DNA from: Phaeosaccion multiseriatum
Taxonomy: Eukaryota > Ochrophyta, other classes
Direction: 5' to 3'
DNA length: 64,000 nt
Assembly (NCBI GenBank): GCA_965112735.1
Contig: OZ218953.1
Span: 3,100,001-3,164,000, forward strand
The first letter of the stretch is position 1. Every line of letters starts with the position of its first letter. The notes beneath the pieces are model-generated. The model was not told the DNA's origin. It saw only the letters and a list, made by a program, of their open reading frames with translations, and did no database searches. Shown here piece by piece: positions 21,711 through 33,108 of this stretch. The position numbers were made by a program, and so were the translations under genes.

Positions 21711-22064
21711 ATGTCTTTGGTAGCAGCAACTGCCGCGGCTGCGGCTGCGAGTAGCGCCGAGGCATGCACCCTGTGGGAGCAAGCCCCCTCCCTCTCTACT
21801 CGACCGGCCATACTTCGCGCTAAATCACAGCGGAAGAGGGCCTGTAAGATGTGCGAGAAGTGTGGGCATTAGCAGGAGGCTCGGAGGGGTGGCGTGGGCG
21901 TGCACACAGGGAAGGAGAAGACTTGTTGCATACCGATTGACAAGCGGACCAGGAAGCGCAATCGCAATGGCGAGCTCATTCCAGAGACCCAGTCCGCCAG
22001 CAAGATGTATGGTGGGCCCTGTGAGTGTGTATTCTGCAGTTCATTCGCAGCTTCTAAGCCATAG
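21711..22064 (+). pseudogene. Cys-rich ORF interrupted by TAG
   Basis: ATG at 21711 opens 53 codons ending KRACKMCEKCGH and then TAG (21870-21872). The same frame continues for 63 more codons to TAG 22062-22064, with more Cys/His and basic residues (TGKEKTCCIPIDKRTRKRNR, later GGPCECVFC). The Cys spacing across the stop looks like one zinc-binding domain. It may be a decayed gene or mobile-element fragment, a small exon set I cannot join, or chance. I do not recognise the family. Confidence 0.3.
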
Positions 22065-22246
22065 AAAGGCCAATACAGGGCCAATAAAGGGGGCCAAAGT
22101 CTCTTCGCTTATTGTAATCCACTAGCCAGTCGCCAGTTGTGGTGGTGGAATTTGAATTTAATTGGCTGGCCCTTCCTTCCCCCTTTTCTCACGATATTCG
22201 CCTCTTTCCCCCATCCTCGACTCACCGATAACTATTACGGCACCAC

Positions 22247-22400
22247 CTGATTACTGATTATGGCGCCAGCCGGGCCTGATTACTGATTATGGCCGGTGCC
22301 AGCCGGGCCTGGTTACTGATTATGACCGGCGCCAGCCGGCCTGAATACTAGTTTTTTTTCCAAGCCAGCCTGATTACTGATTATTGATTATTGGCTCCAG
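22247..22400. repeat. Tandem ~30-bp GC-rich repeat
   Basis: Four to five imperfect copies of a unit containing GCCTGATTACTGATTATGG followed by a GCCAGCCGG-type segment. They directly abut the left end of the inverted-repeat element at 22401. Confidence 0.7.
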
Positions 22401-22615
22401 TCGGCCCCTGACATGCTTCTGAGACAGGCCAGCCCAGAAGCAGGAAGCAGGCCGGCTGGCGCCGGCCAGAAGCAGGAACCAGCCTTGGCCTTCATCATTG
22501 CCTTATTACATGGCTTTCCCTCAGAACCTGGAACTGATGGAACCTGCCTGCTTGGCCGGCTGGCGCCGGCCAGAATCAGGAAGCAGGGTCGCCTCAGAAG
22601 CATGTCAGGGGCCGA
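22401..22615. mobile_element. 215-bp inverted-repeat (MITE-like) element
   Basis: Perfect 23-bp terminal inverted repeats (22401-22423 and 22593-22615) begin TCGGCCCCTGAC. The interior has two copies of the near-palindrome GCCGGCTGGCGCCGGCC and no coding capacity beyond shadow ORFs. The ends resemble those of the larger element at 53765-54274 (TCGACCCCTGAC). I do not see a clean target-site duplication. Confidence 0.55.
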
Positions 22616-23331
22616 GGCCAGCCGGCCTAATTGCTGATTTTGGCCGGCGCACACTGTAACCTTGTCCAGGCTCGACCATCCCTTTTCGATCTCCTCGGCA
22701 CATGTTCGAAGGAAAATCCTCGGCACATGTTTGGAGGAAAAGAAACAAAAGCCGGAGAGGTACACGAGCGGCTTTCTGGGGGGGGGGGTAGGGTAGATAG
22801 GGTAGGAATTGTCTAGAAGTTCCTTCCCCCCCCCCCAGACTGCTGACGACTGACGACTGACGACAAGAAGCTATTGGGCGATCACATCGCGCTGACCCCG
22901 GCATCAAGCCGGCCCGCTTCCCCAGCCTTTGCCGCAGAGCAGTGCTTTGCCTCTTCCCCCCTTTGAGACTCCACATTCTCCGGCACTACAGGCACAAGGC
23001 ATATGGGCAGGACAAGCAACGGCAGGCAGGCAGCAGGGTGCGGCAGCAGGGCCGGTGCCCAGCCGGCACCCTTTCAGCTGTTGATTTATGTGTGTGTGTG
23101 TGTGTGTATGGCCAAGAGCTAGCTCTCGACAAATATGCAATAGCGCGTCAGGGGTTCAATACGTAAGGTCAGTAGCTACGTCACGCCAACAAGTCTGGCT
23201 GGGCGCCAGCCAGAGGCGCGGCTTACCCTCTCCCTTTATTCTTCCTCATCTTCTGATGGGCTTTGTGAGTTCGGATTAAAGTTCGGGGGGGGCGGGGAGG
23301 TCGCGAAGAAGCTACTACGTTAAAAAGAAGG

Positions 23332-23673
23332 ATGGCTGGGGAGATCGTGAAGAAGAAATGGCCCTCCATTGCAGCTCGTCGTCCGAATGAAGCACTGGAA
23401 TTCAAACTGCTAGACCCGAATAGTCAAATCAAGGTCAAATACAAACCATCTCGAGAGTCGCGCCCAGCGGCCTTCCTGAATAATTCGGGCTCCTCTAGGT
23501 ACGCCGCCCACGACATAAGCTGCCCGTTTCCACTGCGCCACCTACACGCACGCCCTCACCCTGCAACTAGCCGGACCTGTGTAGAAGAGCTGATTTGCAA
23601 TACACTGAGGTCTCGCGCTCCTTTATTATTAATACCTTGCAGTGGCGCTAGGCTTTTGAAAGACTTGAGATGA
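23332..23673 (+). CDS. Doubtful ORF, 113 aa
   Basis: Opens MAGEIVKKKWPSIAARRPNE with a protein-like first half (polar, Lys-rich) and a less convincing second half. There is no family match that I recognise, no intron evidence and repeats on both sides. It could be a first exon, an element fragment or chance. Confidence 0.2.
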   Translation: MAGEIVKKKWPSIAARRPNEALEFKLLDPNSQIKVKYKPSRESRPAAFLNNSGSSRYAAHDISCPFPLRHLHARPHPATSRTCVEELICNTLRSRAPLLLIPCSGARLLKDLR

Positions 23674-24020
23674 TGGCGTTGCAAGAGAAACCGTAGGCGG
23701 GCTAGACTTTCTGCTGCTGGAGAGGGACAACCCAATGGATTGCATAGATATGTGCGAGGAGAAGTAGCAGCAGAAGAGCTACGCACCCTCACCCAGGCCC
23801 CTTCAGTCTCTTGGAGCATTCCGCGTTTTCTCTGACGCCACTTTATCTGTGGGCCAGCGCCAAGTGCGGGGAGAGCCAGAGAGACCTTATGCGCACAAGC
23901 GGGAATAAACGCGGTGGCGACGGGAGCCGAGAGACGGGTGTGTGTCGCTCAACTGATTGCGGCAGGCGACGAGCTGAGCGTTGCAGAGGCCGTAAGAGAC
24001 GTGGTATTGTTTGGTGCGTT

Positions 24021-26234
24021 ATGGCGTTGGTGGCCTTTGCTCTCCTTCTGAGTCCCTGTGCGGCATCTACCTCGGCCCCCACCCTCGAGCCGCTTTCCTG
24101 CGGCGAGGAGGCGGGAGGCTCGGACTCCGGAGAGGTGACGTACTATACTACCGCCCCGGTGGAGGGAGACGAGTACACGGCCGAGAGCGGCCGGGTGTAC
24201 ATCGCCTGGGAGGTGCTCGAGGGGCGATGCTTCTCCAGCGGCTTCGTCGACATTTCAGTCGTCCATGAAAGCAGCAAGTGAGTGCCCATCTGTCATTCTA
24301 CCTCCATGTTGGGTCTGCGGGGGGGAGAGGCAGAGAAATTTCCGCAGAGGAATTCGAAAACACCCAGACACACCATGCTGGGCCTTTTCTTCCTACAAGT
24401 GAGGGAGAGGGGCTGTACTTCCTTTGTCATTGATCCTCACACGCTGCTCCAACCCCCCCCCCTGATGGCGATCTGCTGCTCCCCCCCCCCCCCCCATTAT
24501 TTTGTAACGTTCCAGTCTCAGCCACATTGTTGCTTCCGGAGTGAGGAGCAGCCTCAACTCTACGACCAATGGGGCATATTATCTAGTGACGAAGGATTGG
24601 CTTTTCGCGGGGGAAGGCGAGGGGTACGAGATTCGCGTGACAGACTCGGATGCATCAGTCGCCTCCGGCACGTACATGTGAGTAGTTGGGGAGGGGATGA
24701 GAAGCGAGGGAGGGGCAGGGTGGGGGAGGGAGGGTTTCAGTGGGATGAGGAGGGGGGAATGGAGTGTGGGTGAGGGAGGGACGAAGTACATTTCGAGGTG
24801 GGTGGGTGGGGTTGCGTAAGGGAGGAATGTGAGTGGCCGCACTGAGAGTCCAATGCGTCTGGCGTATCAAGGATGCAGCACAGCTCTGTCTCTGATTCTC
24901 TGGGCCTTTATGGGGCGGGGTGAGTAAGTGAGGGAATGTGAGCGGCTGCACTGAGAAACCACTGCGTCTGCGTCCTCTCTCTGTCTCTGATTCCCTCGAC
25001 CCCCCTGCTCCTTTGCTTGCGCTCGTCCAACCTTCCTCCGCCCCCCCAACAACCCAACAACCAACAACACAGTGCCAGCTCATTCGCGCTGGTACAAGGA
25101 GAGGCGGCAAATAGCAACGACCCAGCCTTGGGCGTTATCATTTTGGTGTTCATCGTTTTCGCGCCGCTCTGCCTGATAGTGTCGGCTTTGGTGTGGTACT
25201 GCGGACATTACGATGATGGCAAGGCGCGGCGGGTACGGCTAAAGGGGTCGAAGACGAGTGAGGGAGGGAGCGGAGGAGACTCCAAATCTCCCTCGCGGAG
25301 CGCGGAGGAGTCTGCATGGGAGATTAAGCGGCGGCAACTGAATCAGTACGTGCGGCTGCAGGACGCCCTCGCCGCGCAGCAGGGGCAGCAGCACCATTAC
25401 TTTCACCACCACCATCCTCAACACGACGGGAGTATTGGGGAGGAGTCAGAGGGGTTGGAGAGCGTGCGGTCCAGCTCGGGCAAATGGGTGCACAACCCCG
25501 TCCATCAGCGTGTGCTGCGTGGGTCGGATCGTGGGCCCGAGTGCGAACGTCCGGAGGACCAGCAGCAGGAGCAGCCGCAGCAGCGCTCCTTCTTTGCCGG
25601 GCCATCGCATCAGCGGCGGCAGAAGAACTACCAGCAGTACGTGCGGAAACTGCATCAGCTGCAGAAAATGCCCCACCTGCAGTCTCCGAGCCCGGGTGCG
25701 GCCACGTTCTCCTCCTGCTCCCACTCACAGGCATCGCAACAAGCCACCCCGAATCATTTGTATTACGCCCAGCCCTCCCCATCCGGCACAGCATCGCCCA
25801 ACAATGCCCAGCTTTCCTCAACCTCCAGCGTTGACAGTGGCTTCGGCCCGCTAACCGCCGGATCGAGGCAGCAATTCATGTCGACGCTCGAGCACCACTT
25901 CCCTCAACCGTACCTGGACTCTGTACCAGAGTCCATGGCAAGCACTCCGGACTCGGGCTTCGGATCTCACTCCATACGTTCAATTGGAGCGCTTGTGGAC
26001 TTCTCCAGCTCCCCTGGGCAGACCTACGGCTCGTCCTATACCATAGATGGTCAAGACCAATTGTGCTCGGACGGAACGACGTACATTGGCGGCATTCGTC
26101 ACACTTGCTCGGCCGTCACCCTCGCCGGCTCCGGCGGCACGGATAGCACCAAAGGCTCCGAGCCTTCCTATTCGGGGGAGCAGGTGGATTATGATTTGGG
26201 GTGCGATTACAACTTTGGGGGTGACGTTGTCTAA
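24021..26234 (+). CDS. Secreted Kre9/KNH-like domain protein with membrane anchor and long tail
   Basis: Exons are 24021-24277, 24516-24677 and 25073-26234 (526 aa); phases 2 and 2 close. It starts at MALVAFALLLSPCAAST, a signal peptide; an in-frame ATG at 23889 would add a basic N-terminus. Residues ~30-150 look like the Ser/Thr-rich GPI-anchored (Kre9/KNH) beta-sandwich: GEVTYYTTAPVEG, YIAWEVLEG, FVDISVV, YYLVTKDWLFAGEG, YEIRVTDSDASVASGTYIAS. A transmembrane helix (ALGVIILVFIVFAPLCLIVS) follows, then a ~340-residue tail rich in Gln, Ser, His and Pro, presumably cytoplasmic. The domain suggests surface polysaccharide or adhesion. The membrane anchor plus long tail is unlike the yeast proteins, and the family call is moderate. 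Confidence 0.65.
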
Positions 26235-27311
26235 TAGGGTGTGCGGGAGGGAGGAGGTGGCACCCCATTTGAACCTTGCTTTGAGGAAGAGTGTTGTAAG
26301 TACTCTTTTCTTTCTCGAAAACTCAACAGAGCGCTAGTAGTAGCTCCAGTAGTAGTCTTAGATAGTTGCTGTGAGTTGAGTCTTGCCCAGCGGTCCTGCT
26401 GCGCACAGCACGCCACGGGGTAGGCACGGAGGGGGTGTTTTTCAGTTGCAGTTATTGCAACGAGACGGATTCATCTTTCAATGGATTCATGTATTTCAAA
26501 AATATGAACATATACAGAGTTATTGAAGAGAGGGGGGGGGATACTTAACGCCCTGCCCTCTACCTTTGGCGTCCAGTCTCCAACAAGGGGCGGTAGCGTA
26601 TGCATTCACAGGGGACGTCTTGTCACAGTGGATGCCTTGCCTCGTACCGAGCCCACCTCATTGCAGTCCACTGTTGTGTGTCGTAGCTACCGCTGTGCTG
26701 CTGGTGATACTGCTGCTCTCAGAGCTCTGTGGGCCTTCCTTCGAGTTGTGCAGATGCCCAAGCGTGTGTCTATTCTCTCGCTCAGAGAGTCACGTACGTA
26801 CTACCATACACCATCGAGCGGCGCGGTGCTGTGGGCGCTTAGGTTAGGCGCGCTGACCTGTCCAGCAAAACCCCGTCGCCGTTGCTTGCCTCGCCTAGCT
26901 GTTGGGGCCGGTCTGCCGATGAGTCTGGGGATGGCAGTCTGTGGTGTGGGGGAGGGGCTCCGAGCAACCACCATGAAACGCTCCTTGCCTCGTCTTCCAT
27001 GCAGGGCGTGTGGGCCTCTACAATATGGGGCTGAAGCGTGTCGACTCGAACCCGTTGGTGAGCTCTCCCACTGACCCCAGTGCACCCGCCTTTTAGACGA
27101 GGCGCCCACTGCTCTCGCGAGCTGAGTCATCAAAGCCCTTCAAGCCCAGCCCTTCCTCCAAGAGTAGCTCAGGTAGGTATCTTCGAGTCGAACATAGAGA
27201 GATAGGAGCTAGGTCATCGCCCCAAAGTCGGAAGCGCTGTCGGACCCTGACACTTCTCACCCCTCCGCCTCGAGAGGCCGTGCGTGTAAGACAAGACCAT
27301 CCGAGCGCGCG
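26235..27311. other. Intergenic region, possible unresolved spliced gene
   Basis: 1.08 kb without a gene I can close. On the + strand there is a hydrophobic open stretch near 26566-26720 and a possible short exon near 27005-27056 (frame RVGLYNMGLKRVDSNPL) flanked by plausible CAG and GTGAGC sites. The phases could not be tied to a start and stop. Competing open frames on both strands (26523-27074 and 26801-27133) have no recognisable features. Confidence 0.3.
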
Positions 27312-28257
27312 TCAGTCGTCCTCGTGAGGCCTCCTCCTGAACCACTTCACCAGGCCTTGCCACAAGTTGCGGAAGCGCTTCCTCAAGAGCGCCGCTTGCA
27401 GCTCTCTCTGGTCTGCCCGAAAGAGCTCCTCCGCCACCTGCTTGGACTCGTACCGCTCCCTCCAGTCCACGGCGATGCTGTCTCTTGTTCTCTCTCTGTC
27501 TAATGCTGCCGACTTACTACTGAAAGACCCTTCTGCCGTCCCTCCTGCTCGGACGGTCTCTTCCACCACCCCCACCCCCTCCCTTGGACTGAGGCTGGGG
27601 CTCTCCCATGCCTCCTCAGACAACCCCAGCGCTTCCAAGGAGGAGGAGATGTGGCGGGCTTCCTCCCGCAGCTCGGTGACCTCGCTGCTGGGTGAGCGGC
27701 AGCGCTCGGTGACCTCGCTGGAGCTCCACGCGACGAAGCTCTGCTTTCCCGACTTGCCTAGTCCGGGGCATTCGACCCATACTCTCGGACTCGTGGGGAT
27801 TTTGTTCACCTGGCGAGGGACAGACGTTGAGGGGGGGGCGATAAGGGAGAAGGCAGAGAGGGACCGGCAGGATGAGCAGAGCATTCTGTGACTGATTCGT
27901 CATGCATGAGGTCGAAACGACTCCAGCGAGCAGGACGGAGGGAGGCTCATGGCCCATGATAAAGGGAATGCTGTGGTACGGCCCACGTTCAGGAGATGCC
28001 ACGACGTCGAGACAGCTTCCACCCTCACTTCCTGTACCGTAGGTCCTTTCCCCTTCCTCGTCCACTTTGCTTGCTCCTCCTGACCCTCACCTTGGCGCAA
28101 ATGTCTTCCGCCTCGGCTTCGGAAGTCACAGAGAGATGCAAAATATGCACCTCTCCAGGCGGAATGACGTGCGATCGGCGATATCCTCGGCTTGGGGCTA
28201 CTTCCAACGCCACGGCGAACGTACTCGTGAGGGCACCGAGGCTGAAGCTTCTGTTGC

Positions 28258-28294
<37 letters not shown>

Positions 28295-28631
28295 CCTTAG
28301 GGATACTCCCTCTGCGGCGTAGAGCGTGTTCTGATCCGACGCCGTAGCTCCTTGTATGTGTTGATATCGGAGCCACTGGCGGAGGAGAAGGCCTGTCCTC
28401 TCATTGGCTCGGTAGAGCAGAGCCCAGTTGTGAGGGTGGGCAGAATGGAGGAAGGTGGCTTGGGCGAAATCAAAGAACCTCGGATCTGTGTGTGCGCGTT
28501 TTGATTTCAACCATACGTCAATCAATGAAGAGAGTGTAGGTAGAAAAAAGAGGGGAAGCAGCAGGAGTGGACAGGGAGTAGTTCACGTACTTCACAGCAG
28601 AGAGCACCCAGGGGCGTACAGCACGCAAACA

Positions 28632-28697
<66 letters not shown>

Positions 28698-29653
28698 GAG
28701 AGAGGACCAAAAGAGAGCAGGGCACAAGAGACGCCTCATCGCGCGGGTCCCTTGCCAAAGCTCTGCTCGCAAGGCATTGAATGACTTGGCTGCACCGATC
28801 CACCTATCCACCCACCCACCAGTTTCGTCCACGGCCAGCATGTCCTCTAGGCCTCCTCCAACAAAGTCTGCCGAGCACGCCAGGCCTGAGTCGTCATCGA
28901 TTAGTTGGTCGGTTTGGTTGGTCGGCCGCGTGTGAGTGAGTACAGCAGAGGCACACCACGGCAAGTAGCCAGCCCCAACTCCCTCCCGCCGGCAACACAG
29001 GCCATACCCCCCCTCCATGCCCTCAGCACTAGTGTAGTAAGTTCAAGCCAGAGCACCTTGGGAGTCCAGCGCCAGGGTGAGCTCGAAAGGCGTGCGTGAG
29101 AGGTACATGAGGCGCGTCTGCCATTGAGACTCCATGGCGCCCTTGCCTCCCTTCCATTTGGGAACGACCCCGTCCACTATGTCCTCCTCCGCCACACGAA
29201 TTATCTGTGGGACAGCGAGCGATTGCAGAGCGAGCAACACACGAGGTGGCACAGCAGGGTGGGTAGAGGGTTGGTGGAAAAAGGTCAGTTCGCTTCCCTC
29301 ATTCTCGGTGAGCACAGCCTTTGATGGGCCGAGGACATGACCTCATTTTCTGTGTTCGTCACCAGCGCCAGCTGCAGACTGGGGTTTAACTTCCGAAATC
29401 GTCTTGCAGAGAGTACTGCCTCTTTCGAGAAGTGTGTCACAGTTTTCCTGCTCGATCCGTAGGCAAAGAACAGCGCACCAGCGCCCTTGCGCTGGATTGG
29501 TGCGTCGTCGTCGAAAACGCTGAGCACATCTCTACTCCCATGGCCGGGCAGCAGCCAAGAGGCGGGAGGCGCGAAGAGAAGGCGAACAACACCAATCAGC
29601 ACACAGGCCCCCAGGAAGGCCAACCAGCGACCTTTCCTCGAAGGCCTGCTCAT
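27312..29653 (-). CDS. Type II membrane glycosyltransferase (nucleotide-diphospho-sugar transferase fold)
   Basis: Exons are 29653-29342, 29204-29057, 28885-28820, 28485-28091 and 27809-27312 (472 aa); phases 0,1,1,0 close. A short basic N-terminus precedes one transmembrane helix (WLAFLGACVLIGVVRLLFA), giving Golgi-type topology. The lumenal part opens ALFFAYGSSRKTVTHFSKEA, then LQLALVTNTENE, then the hallmark RTPFELTLALDSQ where related GT-A enzymes have a DxD-type acidic motif. Next come DMLAVDETDPRFFDFAQ and NWALLYRANERTGLLLRQW, matching the Asn...Gly-Val-Leu-Leu-Tyr...W block of sugar transferases. A poly-Ser insert lies at ~28255-28290. The donor sugar is unknown. The metal motif is degenerate (DSQ), so activity is uncertain. 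The (CA)n tract at 28638-28694 lies inside its third intron. Confidence 0.75.
28638..28694. repeat. (CA)n microsatellite
   Basis: In the third intron of the glycosyltransferase gene. Confidence 0.95.
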
Positions 29654-29814
29654 TCAAAGATCAATGGGGACATAAGGGGGAAAAAAAACAAGAAATCAAG
29701 TACTGTTGTTTACATCAAGTGCCATCTATAGGCACGTTGGTCCTCCAATTTTAAATGAACAAATGGCACTTAAGGGTGTAATAAAAAGGATAACATTCTC
29801 CTCCAGAAGCCCAA
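29654..29814. promoter_or_regulatory. Short divergent promoter region
   Basis: Only 161 bp separate the start codons of the glycosyltransferase (left) and PPR-SMR (right) genes, so both 5' UTRs and promoters must share it. It is notably AT-rich for this window and lacks a microsatellite. Confidence 0.45.
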
Positions 29815-32796
29815 ATGCGAGCTGCTACTGCACAGGCAAGATGTCTGAGGGGGCGGAAGAGGCGCTTACCATGGCCAGTCTACTCCCCCTCGCGCCTCAG
29901 AGCTTTATCGCCGTGCATGCCTCCCATACTTGGCGCCACTGGAGGCAGCCTATTTACCACCTATTCTCCGTTCCGAGCAGAGCAGGGAAGGGAGCTCAAC
30001 CCACCCCTTCATCGCCACCCTCATCCCCAGCCACCGAATCAAGCCCAGTACCAGCGGCAGCGGCAGCAGAGGCAACATCGCCCACAGACTTCCCATATCC
30101 CGGGGAATCGAGTAAGAGCCCTCATGCGTAGGCTTGGCTCTCTCGGGATGCACAACTCGGGCACGAGCAAACAGGTGGAGGCCATTTTGGAAGAGGTGCG
30201 ACGAGAAGGCTTGCCCCTCAATCACCCTGTCTACTCAGTTGCCGTCAGGGTCTTCGCCAAACGTGGCCTGTGGAGGAGAGCAATCGGGGTCCTCCGAGAA
30301 ATTGAAAGCTGTGAGGCCGCTCAGCAGGAGCAGCAGCAAGAAGGTCTTGGTACCCGCGGTGCCCCTCCCGACGACGAGGAGATGCGGCGCGAAAGAGTAG
30401 TCACCTATACTCACCTCGTAAACGCATGTGGCAAGGCCGGCCACGTGCAGGAGGCACTCCAGCTTGCGGAGGAGATGGAGTCGAAGGGGCTGAAGCCTAA
30501 CGAGGTACGACTTTTGCTCATTTGTCCCTCACCACAAATGAGCTGAACTGTGCAGCTGGTGAGGGGGTAGGGCTTGCCTTTCGCTTTGGCTGTCAAGTTC
30601 TCGATTTGGTAGACCACTTGGAAGGGCGCCGACTTACATACCCTCCTTCAAATGCGCCCATTTGTGACATCCTCGCCAACCGGACCCCCCCTTCTCTATG
30701 CTCTCCCGTGGAAGGTGACTTACAGCATCCTCATGAAGGCTTTAGGGAGGAGCGGCCTGCACTCAAAGGCTCTCGATCTGCTGAGTGAGATGCAAGAGAA
30801 AGGGGTGCAGCCCGACTGTGTGGTGTACAATGTGGCCATCAGCCTGTGCGCCAAGACGGGCAATTACGAGCGGGCTCTCCAGATCCTACTGCGGGACATG
30901 CCTCAGGCGGGGGTGGCGCCGGACGTTCTGTCGTACGATGCGGCGATGGATGCGTGTGCAAAGGCGGAAAGACCGAATGAGGCCATGGAGCTGCTGGAGG
31001 AGATGCGAAGGGGAGGGGAGGAGAGGAGGAGGGTGGCAGCACTACAAGGAGAAGCATGTGGGGAAAGTGTGGTGGACGAAGTGGCAGGGTCAGGGGGGAC
31101 AGCTGCAGAGAGAGAAGCAGCCAGAAGAAGAACACCAAGAGGAAAGATGGGAAGCGGAAGAAGTGGTAATGCAACGAAACACAACCAGCCACCGGCACCG
31201 GCACCACACACGAGTAGCTTCAACGCCGCCATGCATGCGTGCGCCAGAAGCGGCATGTATCGGTGGGCAATGGCACTCTTCCTCGAGCTGGAGGAGCAGC
31301 AACTGCGCCCCACACGTCACACGTTCAACATTGCCATGCATGCGTGCAGTAAAGTGGGGGAGTGTGACACGGCACGCAGTCTCTTGAACAAGATGAAGGC
31401 GAGTGGCGACCCGGAGCTGTGGCCGGACAGTATCACGTACAACACTGCTATTTCCACCTACGCCAACAAGGGAATGGTGGCGCCTGCGATGGAGCTCCTG
31501 CGAGAAATGGAAGAGGAGAGCAGGGGGGCGAGGAAGGAGATGAGGGAGGGGGGAGGGGCAGGGGCAGGGGTGGGAGTAGGAAGACCCAGCGGGAGGGATT
31601 TGCGGCCTGATCGGATCACGTACAACTCAGTCCTTTTTGCGTGTGATAGAGCCAGTGTTTTAGCAGCACAGGAGGTTGAAAAGAGCGACAGCAACAGCGA
31701 GAGTGACAGCAGTCGCGCCGAGAAGGGAAACGGGCAGCAGCAGCAGCAGCAGCAGCAGCAGCCCTTGGAGGTGGCGCTGGCCCTGCTGGAGGAGATGCGA
31801 AACGGAGGCGGGCAAGGAGGGCGGGGCGTCCGAGCAGTCCGCCCAGACTACATCAGCTACCACAGCGCCCTCAAGACTTGCCGGGGCGCCAAAGGAAGCA
31901 GCGACACCATGCTGCAGCTCCTTGCGGAGATGCGGGAGAGAGGCTGCCCACCGCAGACTCTGGATTACAACCTTGTCATTGACACGCTGCGGAGAGCGAA
32001 GGAGTACGGCCGGGCTCTGGATCTGTGGAGGGGGATGGGGGTGGAGGGGGCGGCAGCGGTGCCTGCAGTTGTTGAGGTGGAGGACAAGGGAGGAGAACCG
32101 ACGGGGCGTTTCCGTGGCGGTGGCTGGAATGGACGTGGAAAGGGGAATAGTGATGATGGCATGGTGCGACCGAATGCTGAGACTCTCAACGTCGTTTTGG
32201 ACTGCCTCGAGGAGGCGCAGATGCACGAGGAAGCCGACCGTCAGTACGCGGAGGCCCTGCACTCAGGTCTGCGGCCATCGCACTGGTGCCAGCGAGACGC
32301 TACGACGAAGAGTCCCCAAGCGCCCCGTGCTGCTGCTGCCCAAGGAGGAAGTAGAGAGGGAAGAGGAGGAGGAGTAGAAGTTCGCGATACAGCAGCCGGG
32401 CCATCTGTGTGGAGGCATGGGAACACGAACTTGCCCGGCGACGTGATGGACTTGCATGGATTCGGGGTCGGGGCCTCTCGGGCGGCTTTGCGGCATGCTC
32501 TGATTCATGAAGGAGTGGGAGTGACCTCTCCCGTCCATGTCGTTACGGGTTGGGGAAGCGGCAGCGGCAGCAGCAGGGCAAAGGGCCGAGCACTTGGTCT
32601 TGGTGATACAGCAGTTGGTGATACAGCAGCAGCAGCAGCAACAGCAGCAAGAGACGGGGCAGGAGGTGGCAGAGGGAGGATGAGCAAGGTGCGCGAGGCC
32701 GTGCTTAGATACGTGCAGGACGTGCTGGGAAGGGAGGCGGAGGAGCACCCCACCAACAAGGGCGTGGTGGTGATTCGGGCCGCCAGGTGTAGCTAA
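29815..32796 (+). CDS. PPR-SMR protein
   Basis: Exons 29815-30504 and 30715-32796 (923 aa) join in phase 0 inside a PPR motif (GLKPNE/VTYSILMKALG), which confirms the intron. The N-terminus is rich in Arg and hydroxylated residues with almost no acidic residues, fitting a mitochondrial or plastid transit peptide. About eleven 35-residue PPR motifs follow (e.g. TYTHLVNACGKAGHVQEALQ, VVYNVAISLCAKTGNYERAL, ITYNTAISTYANKG, ISYHSALKTC), with acidic or low-complexity inserts between them including a poly-Q run near 31735-31762. The C-terminus is a SMR domain, with DLHGF then HVVTGWGSGSGSS and GVVVIRAA. PPR-SMR proteins bind organelle RNA or DNA and some SMR domains cleave RNA. The target here is unknown. 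Confidence 0.92.
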
Positions 32797-33108
32797 CTAA
32801 CAGAAGACGAGACGGGAAAGAGAAAAAAGAATTGAGCGTCTGTCAGATGGCTATTCATGGGTTGCAGGAGCCAACGAGGCCGGCATTCGACTTGATGTGG
32901 GACGAGCCTGATGCCCACTCACATCGTCTAGTGAGGGAATTTATCTATCGAGTGAGGGGTACGGTGGGGGGGGGGGGGACAGAGCTCGCCCCCACTGCTG
33001 GCCTAGACTAGAGAGAACGTATGACGGCCTAAAGCCTACGATGTACGCGCTAAGAATAGTATAGTACACCGATAGAAACGTAAATTACATGGACGACTGG
33101 ACAGCTTT
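32797..33108. other. Convergent 3' intergenic region
   Basis: A 312-bp gap between the ends of the PPR-SMR and lipase genes. It includes a G-run near 32966-32979 and no recognisable feature. Confidence 0.5.

Larger units (their letters stand above)
21268..24020. other. Gene-poor region with repeats and a small inverted-repeat element
   Basis: About 2.75 kb between the mTERF-like gene and the KNH-like gene. The strand facing the mTERF-like start (to ~21530) is open in frame but without a better ATG. It then holds an AT-rich patch (21600-21665), a Cys-rich interrupted ORF (21711-22064), tandem GC-rich units (22247-22400), an inverted-repeat element (22401-22615), a copy of the GCGCGTCAGGGGT motif (23143-23155) and a doubtful ORF (23332-23673). 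Confidence 0.6.

Noticed and set aside
22388-22765. ORFs over the 22.4 kb inverted-repeat element
   Set aside because: They arise from the palindromic GC-rich units and lack codon-level protein character.
28496-28819. In-frame continuation of the glycosyltransferase exon past 28820 (GWVDRWIGAAKSF...)
   Set aside because: The donor at 28819 joins in phase to DPRFFDFAQ, giving a better sugar-transferase alignment; the continuation runs into a (GT)n tract.
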